From Ustilaginoidea virens (Eukaryota > Ascomycota > Sordariomycetes > Hypocreales > Clavicipitaceae): 64,000 nucleotides of DNA. How positions within the stretch are numbered: position 1 is the stretch's first letter; each line of letters starts with the position of its first letter. The notes beneath the pieces were generated by a model that saw only the letters and a program-made list of their open reading frames with translations, did no database searches and was not told the origin of the DNA. The stretch spans positions 2,046,001 through 2,110,000 of the forward strand of contig NC_057318.1 of assembly GCF_000687475.1 (NCBI RefSeq). The letters are read 5' to 3'. Below, in pieces: positions 45,000 through 55,970 of the stretch. The translations under genes were made by a program, and so were the position numbers.

Positions 45000-47000
45000 A
45001 CGCAATATAATAGGCTAGAAAGCATTAGGCCCTAATAAGCTCCCAGTAGGATTCCTTAAAGTATATAGCCCCCTACTCGTTCAAATCCTTATATACCTCC
45101 TCAACAAAATATACTATATTAGGTATTACCTGGCTTAGTTCCGGGAGGCTAGAATAGTAGTACTATAGAAGCCTAGGAAGAGGCCTAAAAAATACTTAAA
45201 GGCAGGAAGATAGAAACTAATATTATTACTTAATCTAATAGGAAAGGTTATAAAAGCTATAGTCGTAAGGCGGCTTACCGCCGCCCTTAAAAAGGGCAAC
45301 CTCCTCCTAGATCTTCAAATAGATAATAAGGCTAACCAATTAACCAATATAGTATTAAGTATACTAATAGAGATTATTCGTATAACCTAGCACTATAGTG
45401 GGATCGCCTTGCTTCTTCAACTAGATATATTAACAGTATTTAATATAATTAACTATACCTGCCTTATCTACCTACTCTTTAATAAAGGGCTCCCGCCATA
45501 GCTTATAGTATAAGTATATAGCTTTACTAATTCGCAAATAGTATAAATCCACTTTAAGGGATAATTTATAAAAAAATTGCCGATTACTGCTAGGGTACTA
45601 TAAGGGTCCCCCCTCTCCTTTATCCTCTTCCTTATCTATATTATACCGCTCTATAAAAGGCTATAAAAGGTAGCCTTAACTATTATACTAAGCTTTACTA
45701 ACGATATAAATATTATAGCCTATAAGAGAGATATAAAGGAGATAAAAGCGCTACTTAAGAAAGTATGGCTTATCTATAATAGCTAGTCTAAATAAGCTAA
45801 ACTTAACTTTAACCCTAGTAAAAGTAAGCTTATCTACTTTACCTATATATATAAAGTAGACGAGACTAAAATATAGCTTAAGACTATAATAATCTAGCTA
45901 AAATAGTATATTAAATTCCTAAGAGTCGAAATCTACTATAAGCTAAAATAGTAGGAATACCGTATTAAGATCGCAAAAAAACTTAAGCGGTAGTAACTTA
46001 CGCTTACGGTAATAGCGGCCTTAACTTAGGGTTATTAATACTAGGAAGTACGCCTAGTCTATACGCAGGTTATCCAGACCTCTATTGCCTTTAGCGTAAG
46101 GGTATAGTATACCCCTACCGCCCCTAGAGGGGTAGTAAAAGGCATCGCAAAATCCCTAGCTATAAAATAATCAGCCTATTTCTATATAATTACTAAAGCC
46201 TATAAGGCTATACTACTAAATACCCTTAAGACTGAAGCGGCTATGCCCCTAATTAACTTCTATCTCAATTATATCTACTAGTAGTTCCTTAAAAAAATAG
46301 ATAAAACGGGCATAACCGATAGGATTAACCGTATATTAATAACGGTAGCGGTAATACTTTAATGCTAATAAAAGAAAGGTTACTAAAGACTTTTAGCCTA
46401 TATACTATTCCCCGATCCTAATTTTAGCTAGCTTTTAGCCGAAGAGTAACTAATAAAAGACTAGTATAACTAATAGTAGAATAACTAAGCAGTAGTAAAG
46501 GTGAAACGCTCCCGGTATAGGACCCTAGTAGCCGAGAGGGTATTAGACTTCTAATCTATAGCGAAAATAACCTAACTATATAAAGGTCTATAGAAGTATA
46601 AATTGGTAATACTTACCTAACTCTATATAGAAAAAATCGGCCTTAACTTTTTCTTCTGCCTCTAATGAGTTCCCTTAGTATTATTACCTTTCTACTATTA
46701 TAGGGAAGGCCTAGAAGACCTTTACTATATTATCCTCTCTTACCTGAAGTACTACAGGCAAAGGTATATACTCCTTAGGTTTAGTCCTAGCCTTAGCCTA
46801 CTTTACGACCGATTCGGTATATCTATTATACTAGATAAACTATACTTTATATAGAAGATCGCTTGCTAGATACTTAATATTAATTAACTTAATTAATTCT
46901 AGCTTGCTTAATCCCTTTAAGCTAGTATAGCTAAAGGCGCCACTAATCACCCCTATATAGCCCCTATATAATATTTATAGTAATCCCATAATAGGAATAA
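45000..47000 (+). pseudogene. LINE E ORF2: reverse transcriptase and C-terminus
   Basis: The frame shows GLPP at about 45490, GSPLSFILFLIYIIPLYKRL at 45605-45665 and the catalytic box SFTND-INII at about 45692-45718 (worn F-A-D-D). APRGVVKGIAKSLAI and ITKAYKA follow at 46110-46220. It closes with a LN-F-LA segment near 46880-46905. No RNase H was seen between RT and C-terminus. The end overlaps the antisense frame on the other strand. Confidence 0.8.
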
Positions 47001-47990
47001 AAAGCATTAGGAATAAGTAAATCTCTTAGGCCTTATAGGCCGAAATTAGTTAATAGTTATTATATTAGCAATAGGGGTATTCTCCCCCCCCTCCCCCCCC
47101 TTGCCCTCCTTACCGCTCTCCCCCCCCTTATCCCTAGTTTGCCCCCCCTCTAAAGCCCCCTCCCCTCCCTCCTAGGCTAGGAAAACCTATAATAATATAG
47201 CGATATCCTCTTAAGTATAGGCTTATCGTTCTAAGATAAGGACCTTCCTCTCTTCGAGGTCTAATATCTTCTAGATTGCCCTAGGAGCGCTAAGGCCCCC
47301 TACCGCTGCTACTGCCGCTACTACTGCTGCCTAGCTATACCCCTAAGAAGCAGACGCCTATTTAGCCCTCTACTAAAAGGCCTTATAGTTATCTACCTAA
47401 AGCCAAAGATAGTTAGCCGGTAACCTATACTATATACGAATCGAAAACGCACCTCTATCCCCCCGGCAATAGTCTCTTATGCATCTAAGAGTTTTTAAAT
47501 TAGGACCCGGTTCCTAGGGGTCCTCTCTAGGGGTATATATATCTTGCCTATAAAGGCGTAAAGATAGTAGGCCGCTCTAGTCCCTACCTATATTAGCCTC
47601 GCTAGAGAGCGGGTATAACCCGGCCTATACCTTATTAACTGCGGCATTAATACTTAGGATCCTCCGAGCGTATTAAATATAGCTCATATAGCTATATATA
47701 TAGTTCTCCGGGCTATTATATAAAAGTTAGTAGCGGTTCTGCAGTGCGTAAGACCTATACTCACCCCCTTATCTAGTATTGCCGACCGTTTAGGCATTAT
47801 TGCTTCTACTACTACTATTCTTATTCTTATTATTATTGTTATAGCTGTTACTATTGCTATCGTTACTACTACTGCTGTTCTGCTAATAGGGTCAGTATCG
47901 GCCCTATACTGCGATAGAGGGGTTATTATATACCTTAGAATTAGCGCTATAAAGGAAAAGAAGAAAAAGAAGAAAAAGTATTAAATTAGG
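46940..47990 (-). pseudogene. Antisense reading frame in LINE E 3' region (unidentified)
   Basis: This is the minus-strand counterpart of the frames in LINEs A, B and D. Motifs include VDNYKAF, ASAS-GYS, an Ala/Val linker, LSAPRAI, LDLEERKVLILER and AYT-EDIAILL-VFLA, then an acidic or G-rich stretch. A triplet tract (47806-47880) lies at its start. Conservation of LDLEERKV against NLKERKV in A and B is at the amino-acid level despite RIP. Product unknown. Confidence 0.5.
47083..47175 (+). repeat. C-rich tract in LINE E 3' region
   Basis: Runs of 6-9 C separated by T or short spacers form the sense-strand equivalent of the G-tracts in LINEs A, B and D. The minus strand could form G-quadruplexes. 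Confidence 0.8.
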
Positions 47991-48458
47991 GGCATTATAA
48001 ACCTATATACTAATATAATGCCTAAGGCTAGCCGCTCCTATCTTTAAATCCGGCTCACTTTTGCCTATACACTATAGATTAATACGCTCGAAACGCATCT
48101 AGGCCCCTATAGGCGCGCACCCGATAAGAACATTATTAACCTTACCCCCTTAACCTCACCTTCCCCTCACTTCGTACCTAATAGTACTCTAACCTAGGCC
48201 CGACACTCCCGGAACTTATACTCGCACTCTTCCCAAGCAATACCGCTAAATATAGTCCTAAGCGGTTGCGCACCCTACTCTTTCATGCACCGGATACCCG
48301 CCGCCTCTACTGCAGGGCGATATAAAGCAGAAGTCAAGACTGTAGGAAGGGTTTTCCTCCTGGCTACCGGGTTTTTCCTTTCCAAATCATCTCTATAGAA
48401 GTACTAGATAGGTTATTTAGCTCTAAAATAGCCTCTAGCGTAATTTAATAATAATAAT

Positions 48459-48656
48459 AATATACCGCCCCTATTCCCTCTATCGATATCTATTACTTTA
48501 TCCGCGCCTGCTGCGCCTACTCCCTAAATGCGATACGCTATAGGTGAGGGGGGTAAATAGATAAGAAAAAGCGATTAGAAATATTAGAATTGATTTTAGA
48601 GGCGGTTTTATGCCGCTACCTAGGTGCGGGCGAAATCGCGAAAGTTTTTATTTATA
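48459..48656 (-). mobile_element. LINE B, 5' terminal segment
   Basis: This is the last 198 bp of LINE B, including the GGTGCGGGCGAAATCGCGAAA end, separated from the rest by LINE E. It includes the start of the ORF1 region. The LINE B target duplication follows at 48657. Confidence 0.85.
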
Positions 48657-49319
48657 GTAGAGGCTGCTATTACTATAAGTATAAGTCGTTACCGCTTAAG
48701 TTTCCTTACGATCTTAATATAGTATTCCCTCTATTTTAGCTTATAATAGATTTCGACCCCTAAGAATCTAGCATACTATTTCGGCTATATTATAGCGGTC
48801 TTAAGCAATTTTAGGGTCTTATCTACTTTATATACATAAGTAAAGTAGATAAGCTCGCTTTTACTAAGGTTAAAATTTAGTCTTATTTGCTTAGATTAAC
48901 TATTATAGATAGCCTATGCTTTCTCGAATAGCGCCTTAGTTTCTCCTATATCTCTCCTATAGGCTATAATATTAGTATCGTTAGTAAAGCCTAGCGTAAT
49001 AGTTAATATAACCTCCTATAGTCTTTTATAAAATAGTATAATATAGACGAGGAAGAGGATAAAGGAGAGAAGGGACCCTTAAGGGACCCTAATAGTAATT
49101 AGTAGTTTATCTATAAATTGCCCCTTAAAGTAGATTTGCGCTAATTGCGAATCGGTAAAGCTATATACCTATACCGCTAGCTATAGTAAGAGCCCTTTTT
49201 TTAGTAGTAGATAGATAAAGCGGGTATAATTAATTATATTGAATGCAGCTAAGATATTTAATTAAAATAGTAAGGCGATCCTACTATAGTGCTAGGTTAT
49301 ATATATAATTTCGGCTAAT
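48657..49319 (-). mobile_element. LINE C, middle fragment (RT palm)
   Basis: This is a continuation of LINE C between the LINE B and LINE D insertions. The minus strand holds GFTND-TNII near 48968-48990, the worn catalytic box, and LFLVYI upstream. The last 16 bases (49304-49319, TATAATTTCGGCTAAT) are the LINE D target site, repeated at 55955-55970. Confidence 0.85.
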
Positions 49320-50029
49320 TATTATTAAATTACTCTAGGGGGCTATTCTAAGCTAGAAATGCCTATCTAGTACTCTAGTAGATAATCCGGAAGAGAAAAA
49401 CCCGAGGACCGGGGGGAAAACCCTTCCTACTAGTACAATTATAACAATTAGGAAGTCGGGCCCCTAGGGGGGCCGACGGGTTTCCAGCATATAGGAAGGG
49501 TAGGTATACTACCGCTTAAGATCGTACCTAGCGGTAGTACTAAGAGGAGTGCAAAAGCGATCTAAAAGAATTAGGTCTAGATAAAGGTAGGTCTAATATC
49601 TATAGGAGAGAGGTGGTCTTAAGTCGGTATACTATAAATCGAAAGTAAAATAGAGGTTATATAGGCAGGATAGCGCCGGCTGTATAATATAAGCGCTAGC
49701 TGCGCGGCATATATATTATACGGGGGCATTAGAGTAAGAGTAAGGGAATTTTCTATTATTAGGGCCATATCGGCGGCGGATCGGCTATAGGGGGGGTGCT
49801 TAGTAAAAGGCAAATAGTATTAAATCGGGGGTTAGGGTAAGCTAAATATAAAGAGAGGGCGTAAAGGCCTTTAGTCTAGTAAGGATATAAAAGTATAAAT
49901 GCCCCCCGACTTTTTAATCCCTTTTTCTTCCTTTCTATAAGGCTATTATTTTTTCTATATATAATCTCCTTAAGCCCTATTTTCTAGCACTATAGGGGCG
50001 ATACTAACCTATATGGTAGGGCGGTAATA

Positions 50030-50880
50030 ATAGCAATAGCAGTAGCATTAGCGATAGCAGCAGTAATAGCAATAGCAATAGTAATAGCGGCAGCATTAGT
50101 ATTAGCAGTAAAAGCAATAGCAGTAGTAATAGCAGCAGCTATAGCAGTAGCAATAATAATAATAATAGTAGTATGCCGAAAAAGTTAGTATCTTTAGATA
50201 AAGGGGTAGGTACTATCTGCTCCTACTATACTAGTATTACTAATCTGTTTTTATTAGCCTGGCGAGCTATAGGAATAGCGTTACGATCCTTATTTAATAT
50301 AGGCTAAAGACCCCGACTATTAATACTATTTTTAGTAAGGTAGGACCTAATTAATTGACCTTTAATCTAACCGATATTTAAACGATAGTAATACGGTATA
50401 ATACCATATAGGGCCTAAGGCGGTATATTTCGTATATACTATAGTAGGGAAGACCTATCGATCTTTTAAATAGACTCCTAAGAATTAAGAGTTTATTTAT
50501 ACCCTTTTAGGTACTTAAGAGATATTAGCCGCGGGGGGGGAGGTATATATAAAGTGTAGGGGCTATATAGGGTGGGTACTAATATAGATAGGTCGATAAT
50601 TATTACGCCTTTTAGTTAAAGGTATAGTAGGTATTAACTGCTTACAATAGGGGGAAAGTAGTAATAATAGCAATAGTAGTAAAAGGGAGTATTACTTCTA
50701 GGGTGACTTAAGAGGCGCTAGACCTTAAGGAGTATAAGGTAGAGGCATTAGAGGGCATTTAGGCCGTATTAAAGCTATTTATCTCTTAGGGGTAGAAAAG
50801 GGCGGTAGAGGGGGAGGGGGAGAGGGGGAAGAGGGAGGGGGGGCTACTATAGGGGCCGGTAGGGGAGGGGGAGGGGGGGG
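50030..50880 (+). pseudogene. Antisense reading frame in LINE D 3' region (unidentified)
   Basis: This is collinear with the LINE A frame. VDNYYAF, then YNRGKV, SRVT-EAL, LDLKEYKVEALEG and KRAVEGEGERGKRE are readable in one frame with RIP stops between. The first part lies in a degenerate CAG/AGC tract. The subfamily A/D version ends in an acidic Glu/Gly tail where B/E have a different tail. Confidence 0.5.
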
Positions 50881-51049
50881 AAGAGGGGGGCTTTAATATT
50901 AATATTATAACTTTAGAGTAATAAAAAAATAATTGTATTTATCTGCCTACTATATCTCCTCTCTTTTGTATTAAGTTATTACTATTAGATATTAGGGGCG
51001 GTATTAAGTAATTAGGATCGATCTAGGGCTTTTATAGGGGCGGGTTATT

Positions 51050-54000
51050 AAAGTAATTAGGTAAGTTAGAATTAATTAAAATAGTTAAGGCTAAGGATCT
51101 AGTATATAAGTTAGTAAGCAAGGCTTAGCTTATTTAGGGCGATAAAGATCTTTTAGCGGTTTTTAAAAAGGCTTAGGCCGGTTTTATATAGCTATTAGTG
51201 CTATCGTCTATATTTCGGGTAGGAAAAGATTAGGTAATAATAGTCTTTAGGAGCCTCCCTATATTAATAGAGAGGTAAAAGTATAATAGGGACTTAATAT
51301 TAATAAAAAAAGGAGTTTAGTCTAATTTTTTTTATATAAAGCTAGGTAAATACAGCCGATTTATATTTAAGGAGGCTATTATAAAGCTTAATTAATATAG
51401 CTATAGATTAGAAGTCTAGGGCCCTCTCTACCGCTATAGGCCTATATTGCTGCCGTCTTGCTTTTATAGTAGCTTAATATTTAGATTACTTAGTAAATTA
51501 CTCTCTTACTAGGTATTCTTTAGCTATTAGCTATTATAGGTTAAGTTCTAAGAATAGGATATATATCTAAGGTTCTTTATAATTACTCTACTAATAGTAT
51601 TAAAGTATTACTACTACTATAATAGAGGTATAATTAATTTATTTAGCTATTTTAGTCTTTACTATCCTTTCTAAAAATCGCTAGTAGATATAATTTAGGT
51701 ATAAATTAATAGGTAGTATAGCTATTTCAATCTTAAGGATATCTATCGGTATAGCTTTAAAGGCCTTAATAATAATTTAAAAGCAAAATAATTATTCTAT
51801 AGTTAGTGATTTTATAATACCTTTTACTATCTTACTAGGGGCGGTAGGGGTATACTATACTCTTATACTAAAAGCGATAGTAGTATAAATAACCTATATA
51901 TAGACTAATTAAGCCTCCCGATATTAATATCTTTATATAGAGGCCGCTATCGCTATAAGGGCGAGTTGCTACTACTTAAGTTTTTTAGCTATTTTTGTAT
52001 GGTATTTATGCTATTAAAGTTTATAGTAGATTTTAACCCTTAAGAAATAGGTATACTACTTTAGCTAAATTATTACAATTCTAAATCGGATTAGTATTTT
52101 ATCTACCTTATAGGCATATATAAAATAGATAAGCTTACTCTTCTTTAAATTAAAATTAAGCCTAGCTTATTTAGACTATTTATTTTAGATTATTTATACT
52201 TTTTTAAGTAGGGCCTAGGTCTCCCCTATACTCCTCCTATATACTATAATATTAGTATTATTTATAAATCCTAGGGTAATAATAGAGGCTACTTCCTTAA
52301 GCCTTTTATAAAGTAGTATAATATAAACTAAAAAGAGGATAAAAGAGAGGGGGGACCCTTATAGGACCTTAGCGGTAATAAATAGGTTATTAGTTAATTT
52401 GCCTTTAAAATAGATTCACGCTATATAAGAGTCGGTAAAGATATAAATCTATACTGTAATCTATAGTAGTAGTCCCTTTTTTAAAAGTAGGTAGGTAAAT
52501 CGAATATAATTTACTATATTAAAGGCTATAGATATATTAAGCTAAAGGAGGAAAGCGATTCTACTATAGTATTATATCGTATAAACTATTTCTATAAGAG
52601 TATTAAAGGCTATATCTATAAAGCGATTAGCTTTATTTCCTATCTAAAGGTTAGAGAGTAAATTGCCCTCTTTAAAGGTAGCGGTAAGCTAATATACTAT
52701 TATAGCTTTTAGGACTTTATCGGTTAGGTTAAATAAAGATATCGGTCCTTAGTCTCCTACTTTAGAGTATTCCTTTAGTTTTTTTCCTAGCTTTTTTAGT
52801 ATAATTATATAGGCCTCCTAAAATTAGGCTAAGTAGTACCTAATACGGTAGGACTTATTAAGGAGGTGGGTAAAAGCTATAATTAGGGGGGGGCTATACG
52901 CCTTAAGGAATCTTATAGGTAGCCTATTTAGTCTAAAGGCCTTTTAATTAGCTATATAGTAAAGGGTGGTATAGACCTTTTTGTATATAAATCTTTTATA
53001 TAGTAAAAACTTTATATTAGTAAGTTAGGGGAAGGTTAGGTCTAATATATCTTTAAATATTATATAGGATTAAAGGAAGAAATATTAAGTAAAAACCTAT
53101 GCTTTTTTATTATATATAGTTGCTAAAGGGTGGCTAGGGCTAGTATACTTAAGTAATAGGATCTCTATAGACTTAAGAGGGAGGCTGCTATATAATTTAG
53201 CCTATCGTTCTAGGGAATAAAGGTCTATATTCTATATTATAGCTTTCCTTAATATTTCTCTTTAAGAATATTATTACTCTTTTTATACGATTTGGATTTA
53301 AATAGCTTTTACGTCTTAAGTAGCCCTATAGTTTTTAGGGGTATAGTATACTACCTACTTTTAGTATGCTTTCTTTGCGGCAATAATAGCTATTTTTATA
53401 TAGTTATTCTACTATAGTTTTATAGTAGGGGCTCTAGGGGTTTTCTTTAGGGCCGTAATATCTATAATCTCTTAGAGTTAGTAAGTAAGCTATTTAGTAT
53501 ATATATCTATTTCTTTAGGGGAGCTAAGCGGGACTATAGTAGCAATAGGCATAAGGCGGTTTTTAGCTTCTGCCTAAGTAAGATATTAGTTAAAAGATTT
53601 CTAGCTATTTTTTAGGGGGGCTTTAGCGGCTTATAGGTTGCTAATATTAATATAGATAAGCTATAGGATATAATCAGACCCGGCAAAGTCTATACTACTA
53701 AAGTACTTAATAGTAAGGTCTTATATGACCTAGGCGTAGTCTATAGTACTATTTCTTTTACTTAGCATTTACTATATGATTTCGCTATAGGGGGTCGTAA
53801 GGTTAAGTCTCTATTATATTATAAGGTTAAAGAGAGTATTAATACTAAGTAAGGTTCTATTTAGGCTATTCTATAGGGGATAATATATATTAAAGTCCCT
53901 AATAAATATACTTTAGGGTTAGGGCGGAAGCCTTATAAGGTCTATAAGGGGGGTAGTCTACTTATATTTATAGCCTAAGGAGTAGATAAAGTAAATATTA

Positions 54001-55800
54001 GTTTTAAGGAGACAGACTTTATACTAATTAGGTCCTTTTTCGGTAGTCTATATGCCAGGGCTATACCGCTTATAGATATATATTACCGCTCGTCTGCTAT
54101 AGGCTGCTAATATATACTTACTAAAGCTTAGGCTTAGTGGGGCTCGGCTAGGCGTAATAGGTTCTTAAATCGCTATAATATTAGGTTCGCTTTAGTAATA
54201 AAGTACTATTCATATAAGAGAGGTTTTCTTTTATATATTTTAGTAGAGGACTAATATTATACAGATAGGCGTATAGGGGTTAGTAGTAGTAGTATATTAG
54301 TAGTTACGGTAGAAGCAGAAGTTAAGGCTAAGGCAGGTATAAGCTCTAGGGCCGATAGGGTCTTAGTCTATCCTAATATTAAGACCGGTTATAAGAATAT
54401 AGTAAAGGTATAGTTTAGCCTAATATTAAATACTCCTCTAAAGATAGAGCCCCTTTAGCTTAGTCTAAAGCGGCGGCTATATTTATATAGGGAGGATCCT
54501 CTTAATATAATATACTTAATAGGTTCCCTTAGAGGTAAGGTATTAGCTATTTGGTATTGGTTCTATTCTGCAATAGGAGTAGTATTTATAGATATTATAA
54601 GGGGCGCTATAAAGAGCTTAGGTTAGCTAATATAAGAATTCTTAATAGACTTTTACTACTTATTCGAAGTTCTATAAAGGCAGGATTATATTAGGTATAA
54701 GCCTTTATAATTAAAATATAACTTTTTTTATCTATAGGAGACTATTAGGTAGGCTTATTCCCTTTTTAGGTGCTTTTCCGCGCTATATCGGCTGTACTAT
54801 AGGGCCGCTATATAATAGGCCGCGATATATCTAAACTTAAAGCAGTTATAATACTATTTGAGGTATAGGGCGTTATTATAAGGTTCAGCTTTAAATATTT
54901 TTACTTAATAAATAGTACTAGATTTATAGAGCTTATTAGTAAGGTCGATAGAGTTTATGCCTATAATTAGGGGCGCCTATATAGTAGTCCTATATAAGCG
55001 GCAGGGGGAGGCTCTAATAAAGCCTTCTCTATTCGCTTTAGTAAGGTTTCGGCAGATTTTTTTAGTTGCAATATTCGCTATATGGCTAGTAGGGAAATTC
55101 TTAATAATAAGACTAAATAAGCATTAGTTTAATTCTGCCTTTTGCCTAAAGGCAGGTCGGACCTAGGTCGTATTAGCAATAAGACTTTTTACTACTTCTT
55201 CTATAAAGGTAATAATAATATCGCCGCTATATAGCCTATATATTGCAACTATGGTATTCCTAGTGGCAGCTCTATTAACGGTATCTATAATTTTAATTAG
55301 TATTTAGTTGCATAAGACCTTGCTAATACTATTGCCTTTAATTAAAATTTCCCTATAGATATATAGTGGGACCGGAAGGGGAGCGATAGTATATTAGGGT
55401 AGTATAGCAGTAGCAGTATATCTTTATACCGCGATATTTGCCTAGGTAGTAGCCGGCGCCTATTTTAGGATATCCTAGAGGGCCGATTTAATAGCTTTTT
55501 TAATAGTCTTTAAAATTATATTAGTAAAAGTGCTAATAGGGTCTAAGGTGGCCTTACTATAGGCCGTATCGGCTATAGTTTCTATAATTTTTCGTATTTA
55601 TCCTAGTACTACTAGAGGGATATAATCCTAAAGCTCTTTTATCGATTCTTTAATTATAATAGTAGTAGGTTGCTTCTGCTTTTAGGCAGGTTCGGTCTTA
55701 GTCTGGTTATCTTACATGCTATTCGCGATCGTAGTAGTAGGGTTATAGCGGCTGTATATAATGCCGCCCCTATTCCCTCTATCGATATCTATTACTTTAT
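51050..55800 (-). pseudogene. LINE D ORF2 and ORF1 relics
   Basis: From right to left on the minus strand: ORF1 (about 55800-54650), endonuclease (about 54500-53450), reverse transcriptase (about 53000-51700) and ORF2 C-terminus (to about 51050). Worn GSPLS-ILFL and F-x-D/N-N boxes lie near 52240-52360. No frame of more than about 60 codons survives. Confidence 0.75.
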
Positions 55801-55954
55801 TTGCGCCTGCTATACCTACTCTTTAGATGCGATGCACTATAGGCAAGGGGGGTAAACGGACGAGAGAAAGCGATTAGGATTATTAGAATTGATTTTAGAG
55901 GCGGTTCTATGCCACTACCTAGGTGCGGGCGAAATCGCGAAAGTTTTTTTTTTT

Positions 55955-55970
55955 TATAATTTCGGCTAAT
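55955..55970. repeat. Target-site duplication of LINE D (right copy)
   Basis: TATAATTTCGGCTAAT here matches 49304-49319 exactly. Confidence 0.9.

Larger units (their letters stand above)
42089..48458 (+). mobile_element. LINE E, full-length Tad/I-like retrotransposon
   Basis: This is a complete plus-strand LINE of 6.4 kb inserted head-on into the 5' leader of LINE B, with a duplication of about 15 bp. It starts AAAAAACTTTCGCGATTTCG and ends in (TAA)n (48441-48458). The order is leader, ORF1, endonuclease, RT, ORF2 C-terminus, then a 1.4 kb 3' region with an antisense frame. It belongs to the same subfamily as LINE B (3' end ..CTAGCGTAATTTAATAA). Confidence 0.9.
49320..55954 (-). mobile_element. 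LINE D, full-length, sister of LINE A
   Basis: This is a complete 6.6 kb LINE with a perfect 16 bp duplication in LINE C. Its 3' end, triplet tract (50020-50172), G-tract (50811-50890), RT box (near 52250), endonuclease motif (near 53880), zinc knuckle (near 54850) and 5' end (55944) are collinear with LINE A throughout. It is more RIP-damaged than A, with longer AT runs. A run of 12 T lies outside its 5' end. Confidence 0.9.

Noticed and set aside
49619..49813. 64-codon minus-strand frame
   Set aside because: It lies in the LINE D 3' region with no conservation in LINE A at the same frame.
55670..55855. 61-codon plus-strand frame
   Set aside because: It is antisense to the start of LINE D ORF1.
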